Shown here one piece after another: positions 9,875 to 18,608 of a stretch of 64,000 nucleotides of DNA. This stretch comes from an uncultured Paracoccaceae bacterium. Lineage in GTDB: Bacteria; Pseudomonadota; Alphaproteobacteria; Rhodobacterales; Rhodobacteraceae. Under the pieces are notes generated by a model, which had not been told where the DNA came from, did not search any database, and saw only the letters and a list, made by a program, of their open reading frames with translations. Both the position numbers and the translations under genes were made by a program. Every line of letters starts with the position of its first letter. Positions within the stretch are counted from its first letter, which is position 1. Where the stretch lies: NCBI GenBank assembly GCA_937146765.1, contig CAKZRP010000075.1:62001-126000 (forward strand). The letters run 5' to 3'.

Positions 9875-11209
9875 ATGGACAATTTCACCTTTACGCGCAA
9901 GGACTTCCCGCAAGGATTCCTGTTCGGAAGCGCGACCTCCTCTTACCAGATCGAAGGCCATCAATTCGGCGGCGCCGGTCCAACCCATTGGGACAGTTTC
10001 GCCGCCACGCCGGGCAATGTGGTGCGCGCAGAGAATGGCGCGCTGGCCTGCGATCACTACCACCGATTTGAGGAGGACTTTGACCTTGCCGCCGCCGCCG
10101 GGCTGGATTGCTACCGCTTTTCCACCAGCTGGGCGCGGGTGCTGCCCGAGGGCACCGGTACCCCCAATGCCGAGGGTCTCGACTTCTACGACCGTCTGGT
10201 GGATGCGATGCTGGAGCGCGGCTTGAAGCCCTGCGCGACGCTCTATCATTGGGAATTGCCGCAGCCCCTCGCCGACCTTGGCGGCTGGCGCAATCGCGAG
10301 ATCGGCAATTGGTTTGCCGAATTCACCCATGTCATCATGTCCCGCATCGGCGACCGGATGTATTCCGTTGCGCCCATTAACGAGCCGTGGTGCGTCGGCT
10401 GGCTGTCGCATTTCCTCGGCCACCACGCGCCGGGCCTGCGCGACATCCGCGCCACCGCCCGCGCCATGCACCACGTCCTGCTGGCCCATGGCCGCGCGAT
10501 TGAGGTGATGCGGGGCTTGGGGATGAAGAACCTCGGCGCGGTGTTCAACTTCGAATGGGCGGAACCTGTAGACCAAAGTGCCGAGGCTTTGGCGGCAGCA
10601 GAGACCTATGATGCCATCTACAATCGGTTTTTCCTCGGCGGCGTGTTCAAAGGCGCCTACCCCGAACCCGCGCTGAAGGGGCTGGAGCCGCATCTGCCGA
10701 AAGGCTGGCAGGACGACTTCGCCACCATCAGCCAGCCGGTCGATTGGTGCGGGTTGAACTACTATACCCGCAAGGTGATCGGCCCCGACGCAGGCCCTTG
10801 GCCGCATTACGCGGAACTCGATGGCCCGCTCCCCAAGACGCAGATGGGCTGGGAGATCTACCCCGAAGGGCTCTACAAGTTCCTGAAGCGCACGGCGGCG
10901 GACTACACTGGCGACCTGCCCTTGATCGTCACGGAAAACGGCATGGCCAACCCGGATGTGCTGGTCGATGGCGCTGTGCCGGATCAGGGCCGCATCGCCT
11001 ATGTGGACGCCCATCTCGCCAAGGTACGCCAGGCCATTACAGAAGGAGTCCCGGTCGAGGGGTATTTCCTCTGGTCGCTTCTGGACAATTACGAATGGGC
11101 TCTGGGATACGAGAAACGCTTTGGCATGGTGCATGTGGATTTCGACACGCTGACCCGCACGCCGAAAGCATCGTATCATGCGCTCAGCCGCGCCCTGACC
11201 GAACGGTAA
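9875..11209 (+). CDS. GH1 family beta-glucosidase
   Basis: 'FLFGSATSSYQIEG', 'YHWELPQPL', 'INEPWC', 'PLIVTENGMANPD'; starts 4 nt after the LacI gene stop. Confidence 0.93.
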   Translation: MDNFTFTRKDFPQGFLFGSATSSYQIEGHQFGGAGPTHWDSFAATPGNVVRAENGALACDHYHRFEEDFDLAAAAGLDCYRFSTSWARVLPEGTGTPNAEGLDFYDRLVDAMLERGLKPCATLYHWELPQPLADLGGWRNREIGNWFAEFTHVIMSRIGDRMYSVAPINEPWCVGWLSHFLGHHAPGLRDIRATARAMHHVLLAHGRAIEVMRGLGMKNLGAVFNFEWAEPVDQSAEALAAAETYDAIYNRFFLGGVFKGAYPEPALKGLEPHLPKGWQDDFATISQPVDWCGLNYYTRKVIGPDAGPWPHYAELDGPLPKTQMGWEIYPEGLYKFLKRTAADYTGDLPLIVTENGMANPDVLVDGAVPDQGRIAYVDAHLAKVRQAITEGVPVEGYFLWSLLDNYEWALGYEKRFGMVHVDFDTLTRTPKASYHALSRALTER

Positions 11210-11216
11210 GGTCACA

Positions 11217-11251
11217 GACTGGCCGCGCGGTAAGGCGCGGCCAGTCCGTTT
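11217..11251 (+). terminator. Intrinsic terminator between convergent genes
   Basis: Perfect 12-bp stem GACTGGCCGCGC/GCGCGGCCAGTC followed by CGTTT. Confidence 0.75.
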
Positions 11252-11263
11252 AGCTTCAGGTCC

Positions 11264-13153
11264 CTAGCCCGCAGGCACCCCCTTGGCGCGCATCAGGCGT
11301 TTCTGGGCGGCAATCCGGAACGGCGCATTCGGGCCGCCAAAGCCCTGATAGCCCGCATCCCGCTGCACGATCTCAAAGAACACCCCGCCCGAGAACCCGC
11401 GCGAGAAGAGCTGGAAAAACTCCGCCCCACCTTCGGCATCATAGAGGAGGTTGGCCTCCCGCATCGCCGCCAGACGCTCTGGCGCGATGTCGAACCGGGC
11501 GGCGATATCGTCGTAGTAATTGGCCGGGATCACCAGCGCCTCGAACCCCAAATCCTTGAGCTGCTCGGCGGTGGCAAAGATGTCATTAGTGCCAAAGGCC
11601 AGATGCTGCACAGAAGCACCAAAGCTCTCGGCGAGGAAATTGCCCGCCAGGGTCCGATGGGTCTCCGCGCCGTTCAGCGTCAGCCGCAGCGCGCCGTCGC
11701 GGGTTGCCATCGCCTGACTGCGCACCAGACCGTCGGGGTCCACCACGTCGATCATCGGCATTTTCTGAATGTCAAACAAGGAGGTATAGAACAGCGACCA
11801 GCTGAGCATATCCTCGTAGCTCATGGTCTGCGCAAGGTGGTCAATGCGGGTGAGGCCTGCATCCGGCACATCCTCAGCCGCCTCTGCCACAAACTCCACG
11901 TCCCAGACCTGCGCGCCTTTGGGGCGCGCCTCAAGGAAATGCAAAACCGAGCCGCCAAGGCCGCGAATGGCGGGGATCTCCATCTCGCCCGGCCCCAAGG
12001 GCTGGCCAAAGGGGCTGGCCCCCAAGGCCCGCGCCCGCGCCACCGTGTCAGCGGCCGAGCGCACCGAGAGGCCCACGTCACAGACCGAGGTGCCGCGCGC
12101 GTTCCAGGTGCTGGCGGCGTGGCCCTCGGTTTCCGAGTTCACCACGATGCGGACCTCCCCCTGCTGCCAGAGGGTGATCGCCTTATTGCGATGGGTGCCG
12201 GCCTTGCGGAAGCCCAGCGTGGCAAGTTTCAAGCCCAGCGCCGTGGCCTCAGCCCCGCGCGCGGTAAACTCGACAAAGGCGACGCCATGGGTCGCCACCC
12301 GCGCCGGAAAGGCGGGCAGATCCACCGCCGCCGCAGGCTCTGCCCGGCGCACGTCGTCCATCAGCGCGATCAAGGACCGATAGCCGTCCCGCGCCACGGT
12401 CAAAGGGTTGGAGCCGCGAAACTGGTCGTTGAAAATCTCCAGACTGATCGGACCTTGATAGCCCGCCGCCATCACCGCGCGCATAAAGCCGGTGACGTCA
12501 AGGTCACCCTCCCCCGGCATATTGCGGAAGTGGCGTGACCAATAGAGGAGGTCCATCTCGATGAGCGGCGCATCCGCCAGCTGCACAAAGAAGATCTTGT
12601 CGCCGGGAATGGCGCGGATGCTCTCCGGGCTGAGTTTGCGCCCCAGCGTGTGGAAGCTGTCGAGGATCAGCCCGACGTTGGTGTGATCCGCACGACGCAC
12701 GATCTCCCAGGCGTCCCGGTGGTCACTGACATGCCGCCCCCAGGCGAGCGCCTCATAGCCGACCCGCAGGCCGCGTGCGGCGGCGCGCTGCCCGAGGTCG
12801 TGCAAATCCGCCGCCGCCCGCTCGATCCCGCCGAGGGAAGCGGGATGCACAGAGGAGCAGATCAGCACCAGATCGGTGCCCAGCTCCTGCATCAGGTCAA
12901 ACTTGCGCTCCGCCCGGTCAAAGGCCTTGGCGCGCAGCGGCTCCGGCAGGCATTCAAAGTCGCGGAACGGCTGGAACAGGGTGATCTCGAGCCCATGGTC
13001 GCGGATCATCTGCCCCACCTCGCGCGGCGCGCCCTCATGGGTCAGAAAGTCCTGCTCGAAGATCTCGATCCCGTCAAAGCCCGCCTTGGCGACGGCCTCC
13101 AGCTTTTCCAGCAGGGTGCCGGAAATGGAGACGGTGGCGATAGAGGTTTTCAT
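11264..13153 (-). CDS. quiC: 3-dehydroshikimate dehydratase-like TIM barrel fused to a C-terminal HPPD/VOC-like domain (QuiC1-type)
   Basis: N-terminal sugar-phosphate isomerase/epimerase-like fold 'MKTSIATVSISGTLLEKLEAVAKAGFDGIEIFEQDF'; C-terminal 'IDHLAQTMSYEDMLSWSLFYTSLFDI' and 'GGVFFEIVQRDAGYQGFGGPNAPFRIAAQ' of the HPPD type. Confidence 0.85.
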   Translation of the reverse strand: MKTSIATVSISGTLLEKLEAVAKAGFDGIEIFEQDFLTHEGAPREVGQMIRDHGLEITLFQPFRDFECLPEPLRAKAFDRAERKFDLMQELGTDLVLICSSVHPASLGGIERAAADLHDLGQRAAARGLRVGYEALAWGRHVSDHRDAWEIVRRADHTNVGLILDSFHTLGRKLSPESIRAIPGDKIFFVQLADAPLIEMDLLYWSRHFRNMPGEGDLDVTGFMRAVMAAGYQGPISLEIFNDQFRGSNPLTVARDGYRSLIALMDDVRRAEPAAAVDLPAFPARVATHGVAFVEFTARGAEATALGLKLATLGFRKAGTHRNKAITLWQQGEVRIVVNSETEGHAASTWNARGTSVCDVGLSVRSAADTVARARALGASPFGQPLGPGEMEIPAIRGLGGSVLHFLEARPKGAQVWDVEFVAEAAEDVPDAGLTRIDHLAQTMSYEDMLSWSLFYTSLFDIQKMPMIDVVDPDGLVRSQAMATRDGALRLTLNGAETHRTLAGNFLAESFGASVQHLAFGTNDIFATAEQLKDLGFEALVIPANYYDDIAARFDIAPERLAAMREANLLYDAEGGAEFFQLFSRGFSGGVFFEIVQRDAGYQGFGGPNAPFRIAAQKRLMRAKGVPAG

Positions 13154-13166
13154 GTCTGAGGCTCCC

Positions 13167-14441
13167 TCAATACCCAAGCACGCGCGGCAGCCAGATCACG
13201 GTTTCCGGCACAAAGGTGAGGATCAGCAGAACCAACACCTCGACAAAGAAGAACGGCAGGATCGACCGCGTCAGCCGGGCCATGCCGACCTGGGCGATGC
13301 CTTCGGCGACGAACATACAGAGGCCCAAGGGCGGCGTGATCAGCCCGATCATCAGGTTGAAGATCACCAGGATGCCGAAATGCACCGGGTCCACCCCCAT
13401 CGAGACGGCGATGGGATGCAGGATCGGCACCAAAACCAGCATGGCCGCGATGCCTTCAAGGAACAGCCCCACAAAGAGGAACAGCAGGATGACCGCGATC
13501 AGAAAGGTGGTCTTGCTATCGACATTGCCGAGCACCCAATCGGTCAGCATGTTGGGCACGCGATTATACGTCAGCAGCCAGTTGGCAGCCCCCACGGCGG
13601 CGATGATCACCAGAATCACTGCACTGTCGCGCATGGCCTCGGAAAAGATCCGGGGCAGCGCGCCAAGTGTGATCTTGCGGTAGACAAAGGCGCCCAAGAA
13701 CAGCGCATAGGCCACGGCGAAAGACGCCGCCTCGGTCGGGGTCACGATGCCTGCAAGGATGGAGCCGACGACAAAGACCGGCATCAGCAGGGGCAGGATG
13801 CCGCCCAGCAGGGCTTGGGTCGCCGGTTGCTGCTCCATCGCGACCTCGGGCAACGGGTCCTCGACCTTGACGGTCAGCATGACATAGGCGGAGAGGAACA
13901 CCGCAAGCAGCAGCCCCGGCACCACACCGGCCATAAACAGGGCCGGAACAGAGACGCCCGAGACGATCAGCGCATAGATGATCACCGGGATCGAGGGCGG
14001 GATGATCGGCCCGATCACCGAAGAAGCCGCCGTCAGCGCCGCCGCAAAGGAGCGGTCATAGCCGTGCTTTTCCATCTCGGGGATAAAGACCCGCCCCAAG
14101 GCCGAGGTATCCGCCACGGCCGAACCCGAAAGGCCGGCAAAGATCACCGAGGCCCAGATATTGACCATGGCAAGCCCCGCCCGCATCCGACCCACCAGTA
14201 CGTTGGCAAAGGCGATGATGCGCCCGGTGATGCCGCTTTCGTTCATCAACTCGCCCGCGAGGACAAAGAGCGGGATCGCCAACAGCGGAAAGGAATTCAT
14301 GCTGCGGAACATCTCCGAAGCAACAATGCGCAGCGCATAGGGTGCCTCGCCCGTGGCCATAAAGACCAAGAGGGCCGAGATGATCGCAATGGCGATGGGG
14401 GCACCGATCAGAAGGCCCGCGATCAGAACAAAATAGACCAT
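13167..14441 (-). CDS. dctM: TRAP transporter large permease (DctM)
   Basis: DctM-type multi-TM protein 'MFRSMNSFPLLAIPLFVLAGELMNESGI', 'SVIGPIIPPSIPVIIYA'. Confidence 0.92.
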   Translation of the reverse strand: MVYFVLIAGLLIGAPIAIAIISALLVFMATGEAPYALRIVASEMFRSMNSFPLLAIPLFVLAGELMNESGITGRIIAFANVLVGRMRAGLAMVNIWASVIFAGLSGSAVADTSALGRVFIPEMEKHGYDRSFAAALTAASSVIGPIIPPSIPVIIYALIVSGVSVPALFMAGVVPGLLLAVFLSAYVMLTVKVEDPLPEVAMEQQPATQALLGGILPLLMPVFVVGSILAGIVTPTEAASFAVAYALFLGAFVYRKITLGALPRIFSEAMRDSAVILVIIAAVGAANWLLTYNRVPNMLTDWVLGNVDSKTTFLIAVILLFLFVGLFLEGIAAMLVLVPILHPIAVSMGVDPVHFGILVIFNLMIGLITPPLGLCMFVAEGIAQVGMARLTRSILPFFFVEVLVLLILTFVPETVIWLPRVLGY

Positions 14442-14444
14442 GGC

Positions 14445-14972
14445 TCAGGCGCTCCGCAGGGCGGAGAGACGCTCCGCGAATTTCAACAGGGCGGCAAGGC
14501 ACAGGAGCGCGCCGCCAATCGCCAGCGCATATTGCCAGGTGCCGGTTTTGCCGACCCAGACCAACGCCTCGATGCCTGTGGTGTCTCGCAGCCAGCCAGC
14601 GGCGGACTTCAGACCCGAGGAGTCGAGATTGCCGCGCCGAGTGGCAAAGGCATGGCCGGCAATCATCAGCCCCAGACCGCTCAGGGCGGTGACCAGATCG
14701 ACCAGCAGATAAAGCCGCTCGCGCGCGCCCTCCGACAGCATGTCGGTGACCAGCGTGAAGCGGATATGGCGGTCCTGCATATAGGCCAGCGCAAGGCCGA
14801 ACATCACGCCATAGATGGTGAGGTAGATCGGCAGCTCCTCGCCCCAGGGCAACGACTTGCCCATCGTGTAGCGGCGCAGCGCGTTGAAAAAGATGATGGA
14901 AAAGACCAGCGCCATGGACAGTCCCGCGAGGCTCGCGAGGATCCGTTCGACACGGCGATTGAGACTGTGCAT
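14445..14972 (-). CDS. dctQ: TRAP transporter small permease (DctQ)
   Basis: Four-TM DctQ protein 'RRYTMGKSLPWGEELPIYLTIYGVMFG'; start MHSLNRRVER. Confidence 0.88.
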   Translation of the reverse strand: MHSLNRRVERILASLAGLSMALVFSIIFFNALRRYTMGKSLPWGEELPIYLTIYGVMFGLALAYMQDRHIRFTLVTDMLSEGARERLYLLVDLVTALSGLGLMIAGHAFATRRGNLDSSGLKSAAGWLRDTTGIEALVWVGKTGTWQYALAIGGALLCLAALLKFAERLSALRSA

Positions 14973-15036
14973 GGCAGGGCCCCCTTGGGTGCCGGGCCGC
15001 CCTTCCGAAGAAAGGCAGCCCGGTCTGCTCGATTTA

Positions 15037-16050
15037 TCAGTTGGCAGCAGCGACGGCGGCCTGCAGGTTATCGATCCAGACAGCATCGTCGCCCAGTTCG
15101 CCGCGCAGGTATTCCACCACCGCAGGCTGCGCTTTTTCGGCAAAGGCGGCAATCTCATCGGCGGTGGGCGAGTAAACCTGCATGCCCTCGGCCTGCACCT
15201 TGTTCACGCCCTCGGCGGTGCCCCACTGCTGGATCGCACGGCCCATGGTGCCGGCAACGCGCGCCGCTTTCTGCACCACTTGCTGCTCGGCCGGTGTGAG
15301 GCCCGCATAGAAGTCATCCGAGATCAGGATGAAGTCGGCGGCATAGACGTGACCGTCCAGCGTCATGAACTTTTGCAGCTTGTGCAGCGAGTTGTTGTAG
15401 ATCACGCCCACCGGGTTTTCCTGCCCGTCCACCACGCCAGTCGACAGCGCATTCGGCAGCTCGGTCCAGGCGATCGGGGTGGGCTCGCCGCCCAGACCTT
15501 TGACCATCTCGACATAAAGCGGGATCGGCTGCACGCGGAACTTCAACCCTTCCATATCGGCGGGGCTTTTGATCTCGCGGGTGTTGTTGGTGAAGTTGCG
15601 GAAGCCCGTCTCGCCATAGGCCAGCGTGCGCAGGCCGGTCTGCTCAAGGCAGTGCGCCGCGAGATTGTCGCCAAACTCCCCGTCCAGCACGTCCCAGGCC
15701 ACGGTGGCGGAGGAGAAGGTATAGGGGATATCCAGCACGGAGGCCGCCGGGCAGACCTTGGACATGGCGCCAGAAACCAGCACAACCTGCGTCAAACCTT
15801 CCTGCGCTTGCGCGACCAGCTCGTCCTCATTGCCGAGCGCCCCTGCGGGGAACAGCTCCACCGTCAGATCGGTCTCGCCTTCGACGATGTTCTTGAAGAT
15901 ATGGGCGGCAGCGCCTTTTTTCGATGCGGTCCAGTCGTCCGGGTCCACATGCGCCAGACGGATGGTCTGCGCCTCGGCACTTGCCGCCATGCCGAAGCTC
16001 AGCGCGGCAACCGCAACGGTGGTGGCCCATTTGGTGAAACTCTTGGTCAT
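15037..16050 (-). CDS. dctP: TRAP transporter substrate-binding protein (DctP)
   Basis: Signal peptide plus 'GLKFRVQPIPLYVEMVKGLGGEPTPIAWTELPNALSTGVVDGQENPVGVI'. Confidence 0.92.
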   Translation of the reverse strand: MTKSFTKWATTVAVAALSFGMAASAEAQTIRLAHVDPDDWTASKKGAAAHIFKNIVEGETDLTVELFPAGALGNEDELVAQAQEGLTQVVLVSGAMSKVCPAASVLDIPYTFSSATVAWDVLDGEFGDNLAAHCLEQTGLRTLAYGETGFRNFTNNTREIKSPADMEGLKFRVQPIPLYVEMVKGLGGEPTPIAWTELPNALSTGVVDGQENPVGVIYNNSLHKLQKFMTLDGHVYAADFILISDDFYAGLTPAEQQVVQKAARVAGTMGRAIQQWGTAEGVNKVQAEGMQVYSPTADEIAAFAEKAQPAVVEYLRGELGDDAVWIDNLQAAVAAAN

Positions 16051-16082
16051 GCTTTTCTCCTCCCGATAAGCAATGTCAGTGT

Positions 16083-16967
16083 TCAGATCGTGGTGTCTTG
16101 TGCCGGGTCGCGCGGGCGATCAAAGGCGTCGAATGTCGCCTTCATCCGGCTGGGGTCTGCTTTGCGGCCGGTAAACAGCTCAAAGGCGCGCACCGCCTGA
16201 AAGACGGCCATGCCGGAGCCGGGCAGCACCCGGCAGCCCTTGGCACGGGCGGCGCGCAGAAGTTCGGTTTCCAGTGGGAAATAGACGATATCCGCCACCC
16301 ACATGGTGGGCTGCAACAGGCCGGTGTCCAGCGCCGTGCCCGGCAGTTTTGCCATCCCCATCGGGGTGGCATTGACCACGCCGTCGGGGCACGCCGCACG
16401 CATCATCGCCGCAACATCCGTCACCGCAACCGCGTCGCATCCCGCCTGTCCCGCGCTGACCTGTTCGGCCAGGGCGCCGGCGCGCATGGGATCGGTGTCA
16501 AAGATCGACAATTGCGAAACACCCAAACCGGCCAGCGCATGGGCCACGGCAACCCCTGCCCCGCCCGCGCCCAGCAGCAGCACATGGTCGCGCGCCGCCT
16601 CAGGCAGGCCCCGGCGGAACCCTTCGGCAAAGCCCCACAAATCGGTGTTATGGCCAAAACGGCGCCCGTTTCGGAAGGCAATCGTATTGACCGCTCCCAC
16701 CGCACGCGCATTCGCCGACAACTCGTCAAGCAGGGGCAATACGTCGATCTTAAAGGGATAGGTCACGTTCAAACCGTTGAACCCCATCATCTCTGCCGCA
16801 TCGAGCAGAGCGGGCAGCGATTGCGACAGACGGTCCGCATCAAGCAGGCGATAGGCCGCATGCAGACCCTGCGCCTCACCCTCGGCCATATGCATCGCCG
16901 GGGTGCGCGACAGCGCGATACCGCGTCCGACCAAGCCGGCCAGCAGGATATCCCCACCCTTGTGCAT
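16083..16967 (-). CDS. aroE: Shikimate/quinate dehydrogenase (AroE family)
   Basis: 'GFNGLNVTYPFKIDVLPLLDELS', 'LLLGAGGAGVAVAHAL', 'NATPMGM'; start MHKGGDIL. Confidence 0.9.
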   Translation of the reverse strand: MHKGGDILLAGLVGRGIALSRTPAMHMAEGEAQGLHAAYRLLDADRLSQSLPALLDAAEMMGFNGLNVTYPFKIDVLPLLDELSANARAVGAVNTIAFRNGRRFGHNTDLWGFAEGFRRGLPEAARDHVLLLGAGGAGVAVAHALAGLGVSQLSIFDTDPMRAGALAEQVSAGQAGCDAVAVTDVAAMMRAACPDGVVNATPMGMAKLPGTALDTGLLQPTMWVADIVYFPLETELLRAARAKGCRVLPGSGMAVFQAVRAFELFTGRKADPSRMKATFDAFDRPRDPAQDTTI

Positions 16968-17033
16968 CTCGCGTCCTCCCCTTTCGCCTGCCCCTCCACG
17001 AGGGATGCGGCGAATCTCTCTCACCACCCAAAA

Positions 17034-17049
17034 TGAACCGCACGGTTAA
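17034..17049. promoter_or_regulatory. TetR-type operator (TGAACCGCACGGTTAA)
   Basis: AACCG-CA-CGGTT inverted repeat in the divergent aroE/TetR promoter region. Confidence 0.6.
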
Positions 17050-17064
17050 TTCAGTCAAGAGGAT

Positions 17065-17080
17065 TGAACCGGGGGGTTAA
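17065..17080. promoter_or_regulatory. Second TetR-type operator (TGAACCGGGGGGTTAA)
   Basis: Near-copy of the 17034 site, 31 bp further on. Confidence 0.55.
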
Positions 17081-17117
17081 TTGTGGCACTGATCGGATCT
17101 CAGGGAGAGCGCGTGAA

Positions 17118-17771
17118 ATGACCGAAAAACCGCAGAAGAAACCCAGCGCCCGCAGCTGGAAACAGGACCCCGAAGCGGTACGGGCCGATATCCTGCGGGC
17201 CGCGCGGGCGGAGTTCGCCGAACACGGGCTTTCCGGCGCCAGAGTGCAGGACATCGCGGAGCGGATCAAAACCTCCAAACGCATGATTTTCTACTATTTT
17301 GGCGATAAAGAAGGCCTCTACCGCGCCGTCCTCGAAGCCGAGTACAAAAGCGTCCGTCAGGCAGAATCCGAGCTGAATCTGGAGGGGCTTGCCCCCCTTG
17401 AGGCACTGCAAAAACTGGTGGAGTTCACCTTTGATCACCACCGCGCCAACCCGGAATTCATCCGGCTGGTGATGATCGAGAATATTCACAACGCCCGCCA
17501 CCTGAAAGAGCTGCAGAACCTCGCCAGCACCAGTTCGGCGGCGATTTCGCAGCTGGAACGCATCTGCGCGGCGGGCAAGGCGGCGGGGGTGTTTCGCGCC
17601 GATGTCTCGCCCCTCGTGCTGCACTGGCAGATCAGCGCCATGAGCTTTTTCAACGTGGCGAACGAAAACACCTTCCGCACCAACTTTGGCGCCGATCTCT
17701 TTGCGGCAGAGGGTCAGGCGCAGCTGCGGCGCGAGGCGGTGCGCAGCATCCTGAGCGCGGTGCGCCCCTAA
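17118..17771 (+). CDS. TetR-family transcriptional regulator, divergent from the shikimate cluster
   Basis: HTH 'VRADILRAARAEFAEHGLSGARVQDIAERIKTSKRMIFYYFGDKEGLYRAVLEAEY'. Confidence 0.9.
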   Translation: MTEKPQKKPSARSWKQDPEAVRADILRAARAEFAEHGLSGARVQDIAERIKTSKRMIFYYFGDKEGLYRAVLEAEYKSVRQAESELNLEGLAPLEALQKLVEFTFDHHRANPEFIRLVMIENIHNARHLKELQNLASTSSAAISQLERICAAGKAAGVFRADVSPLVLHWQISAMSFFNVANENTFRTNFGADLFAAEGQAQLRREAVRSILSAVRP

Positions 17772-18421
17772 ACCCCGTAGCGCGCGAGGAACATCTCGAC
17801 CGCGCTGGTGACGGTGCGCTCGATCTCCTCGGCCGTGGGTTTCCCGCGCACCTTGGCAAACAGCCGCTTGCGCCAGAGCCCGGCGATGGACAGTTCCGCC
17901 AATTGCGCCCCCGCCAGCTGGCAATCGTCAATCTTGAGCCGCCCCGCCGCGCATTCACGCTCAAGAAAGGTGGCAAGGCTGCGGTGGGTCTGGCTGGCAC
18001 CCGCGTCATAGAACCGGCCCGCCATCTCTGGCATCTTTTCTGCCGAGCCAATGATGATGCGCTGCGCCCGGATCACCTCGTCCGAACACAGCATCTCGGC
18101 CATGCGGCGGCTGAACAGATAGAGACGATGCTGAAGCGGCGCATCGGTGTTCAGCTCTTCCTCGAGGCCGCGATAGAACCGCTCTCGCTTGCGCGAGATC
18201 AGCGATTGGAACAGGTCCAGCTTATCCTCGAAATAGACATAGAGCGTGCCTTTGGAGACCCCGGCGGCACGGCAAATGTCATTCATGCTCGCCCCGTCAA
18301 AGCCCTTTTCCAGAAACACGACCCCCGCCCCGTCGAGGATCTGGTCGCGCTTCGCCGGGTCTTCGCCGGCGGAACGTCGACCGCTGCGCGCGGGCTGGTC
18401 TGGGGTCTCGGTATCAGTCAT
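17768..18421 (-). CDS. TetR/AcrR-family transcriptional regulator, divergent from EmrAB
   Basis: HTH 'ILDGAGVVFLEKGFDGASMNDICRAAGVSKGTLYVYFEDKLDLFQSLI'. Confidence 0.9.
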   Translation of the reverse strand: MTDTETPDQPARSGRRSAGEDPAKRDQILDGAGVVFLEKGFDGASMNDICRAAGVSKGTLYVYFEDKLDLFQSLISRKRERFYRGLEEELNTDAPLQHRLYLFSRRMAEMLCSDEVIRAQRIIIGSAEKMPEMAGRFYDAGASQTHRSLATFLERECAAGRLKIDDCQLAGAQLAELSIAGLWRKRLFAKVRGKPTAEEIERTVTSAVEMFLARYGV

Positions 18422-18473
18422 CGGATCGGTTCAAAGCCTATGTGAGACGCAAAGCGTGCTTGGACTCTATATA

Positions 18474-18493
18474 ATCGAACCGAACGGTTCGAT
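18474..18493. promoter_or_regulatory. TetR-type operator (ATCGAACCGAACGGTTCGAT)
   Basis: Perfect 9-bp arms around AA. Confidence 0.75.
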
Positions 18494-18531
18494 AAAGGCT
18501 TGAAACCGGCCTTTGAGAGGCCTAGCTATTT

Positions 18532-18551
18532 ATCGAACCGAACGGTTCGGT
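18532..18551. promoter_or_regulatory. Second TetR-type operator (ATCGAACCGAACGGTTCGGT)
   Basis: Near-identical copy 58 bp downstream, before the emrA-like start. Confidence 0.75.
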
Positions 18552-18608
18552 CTAATTTGACTCCCAACCGTTCCGCCCCTGCCTCTGCCGCCCGAATGGA
18601 AGTCTTTG

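Noticed and set aside
12876-15299. 807-aa plus-strand ORF
   Set aside because: Low-complexity His/Asp/Gln/Arg-rich shadow of the TRAP permease genes.
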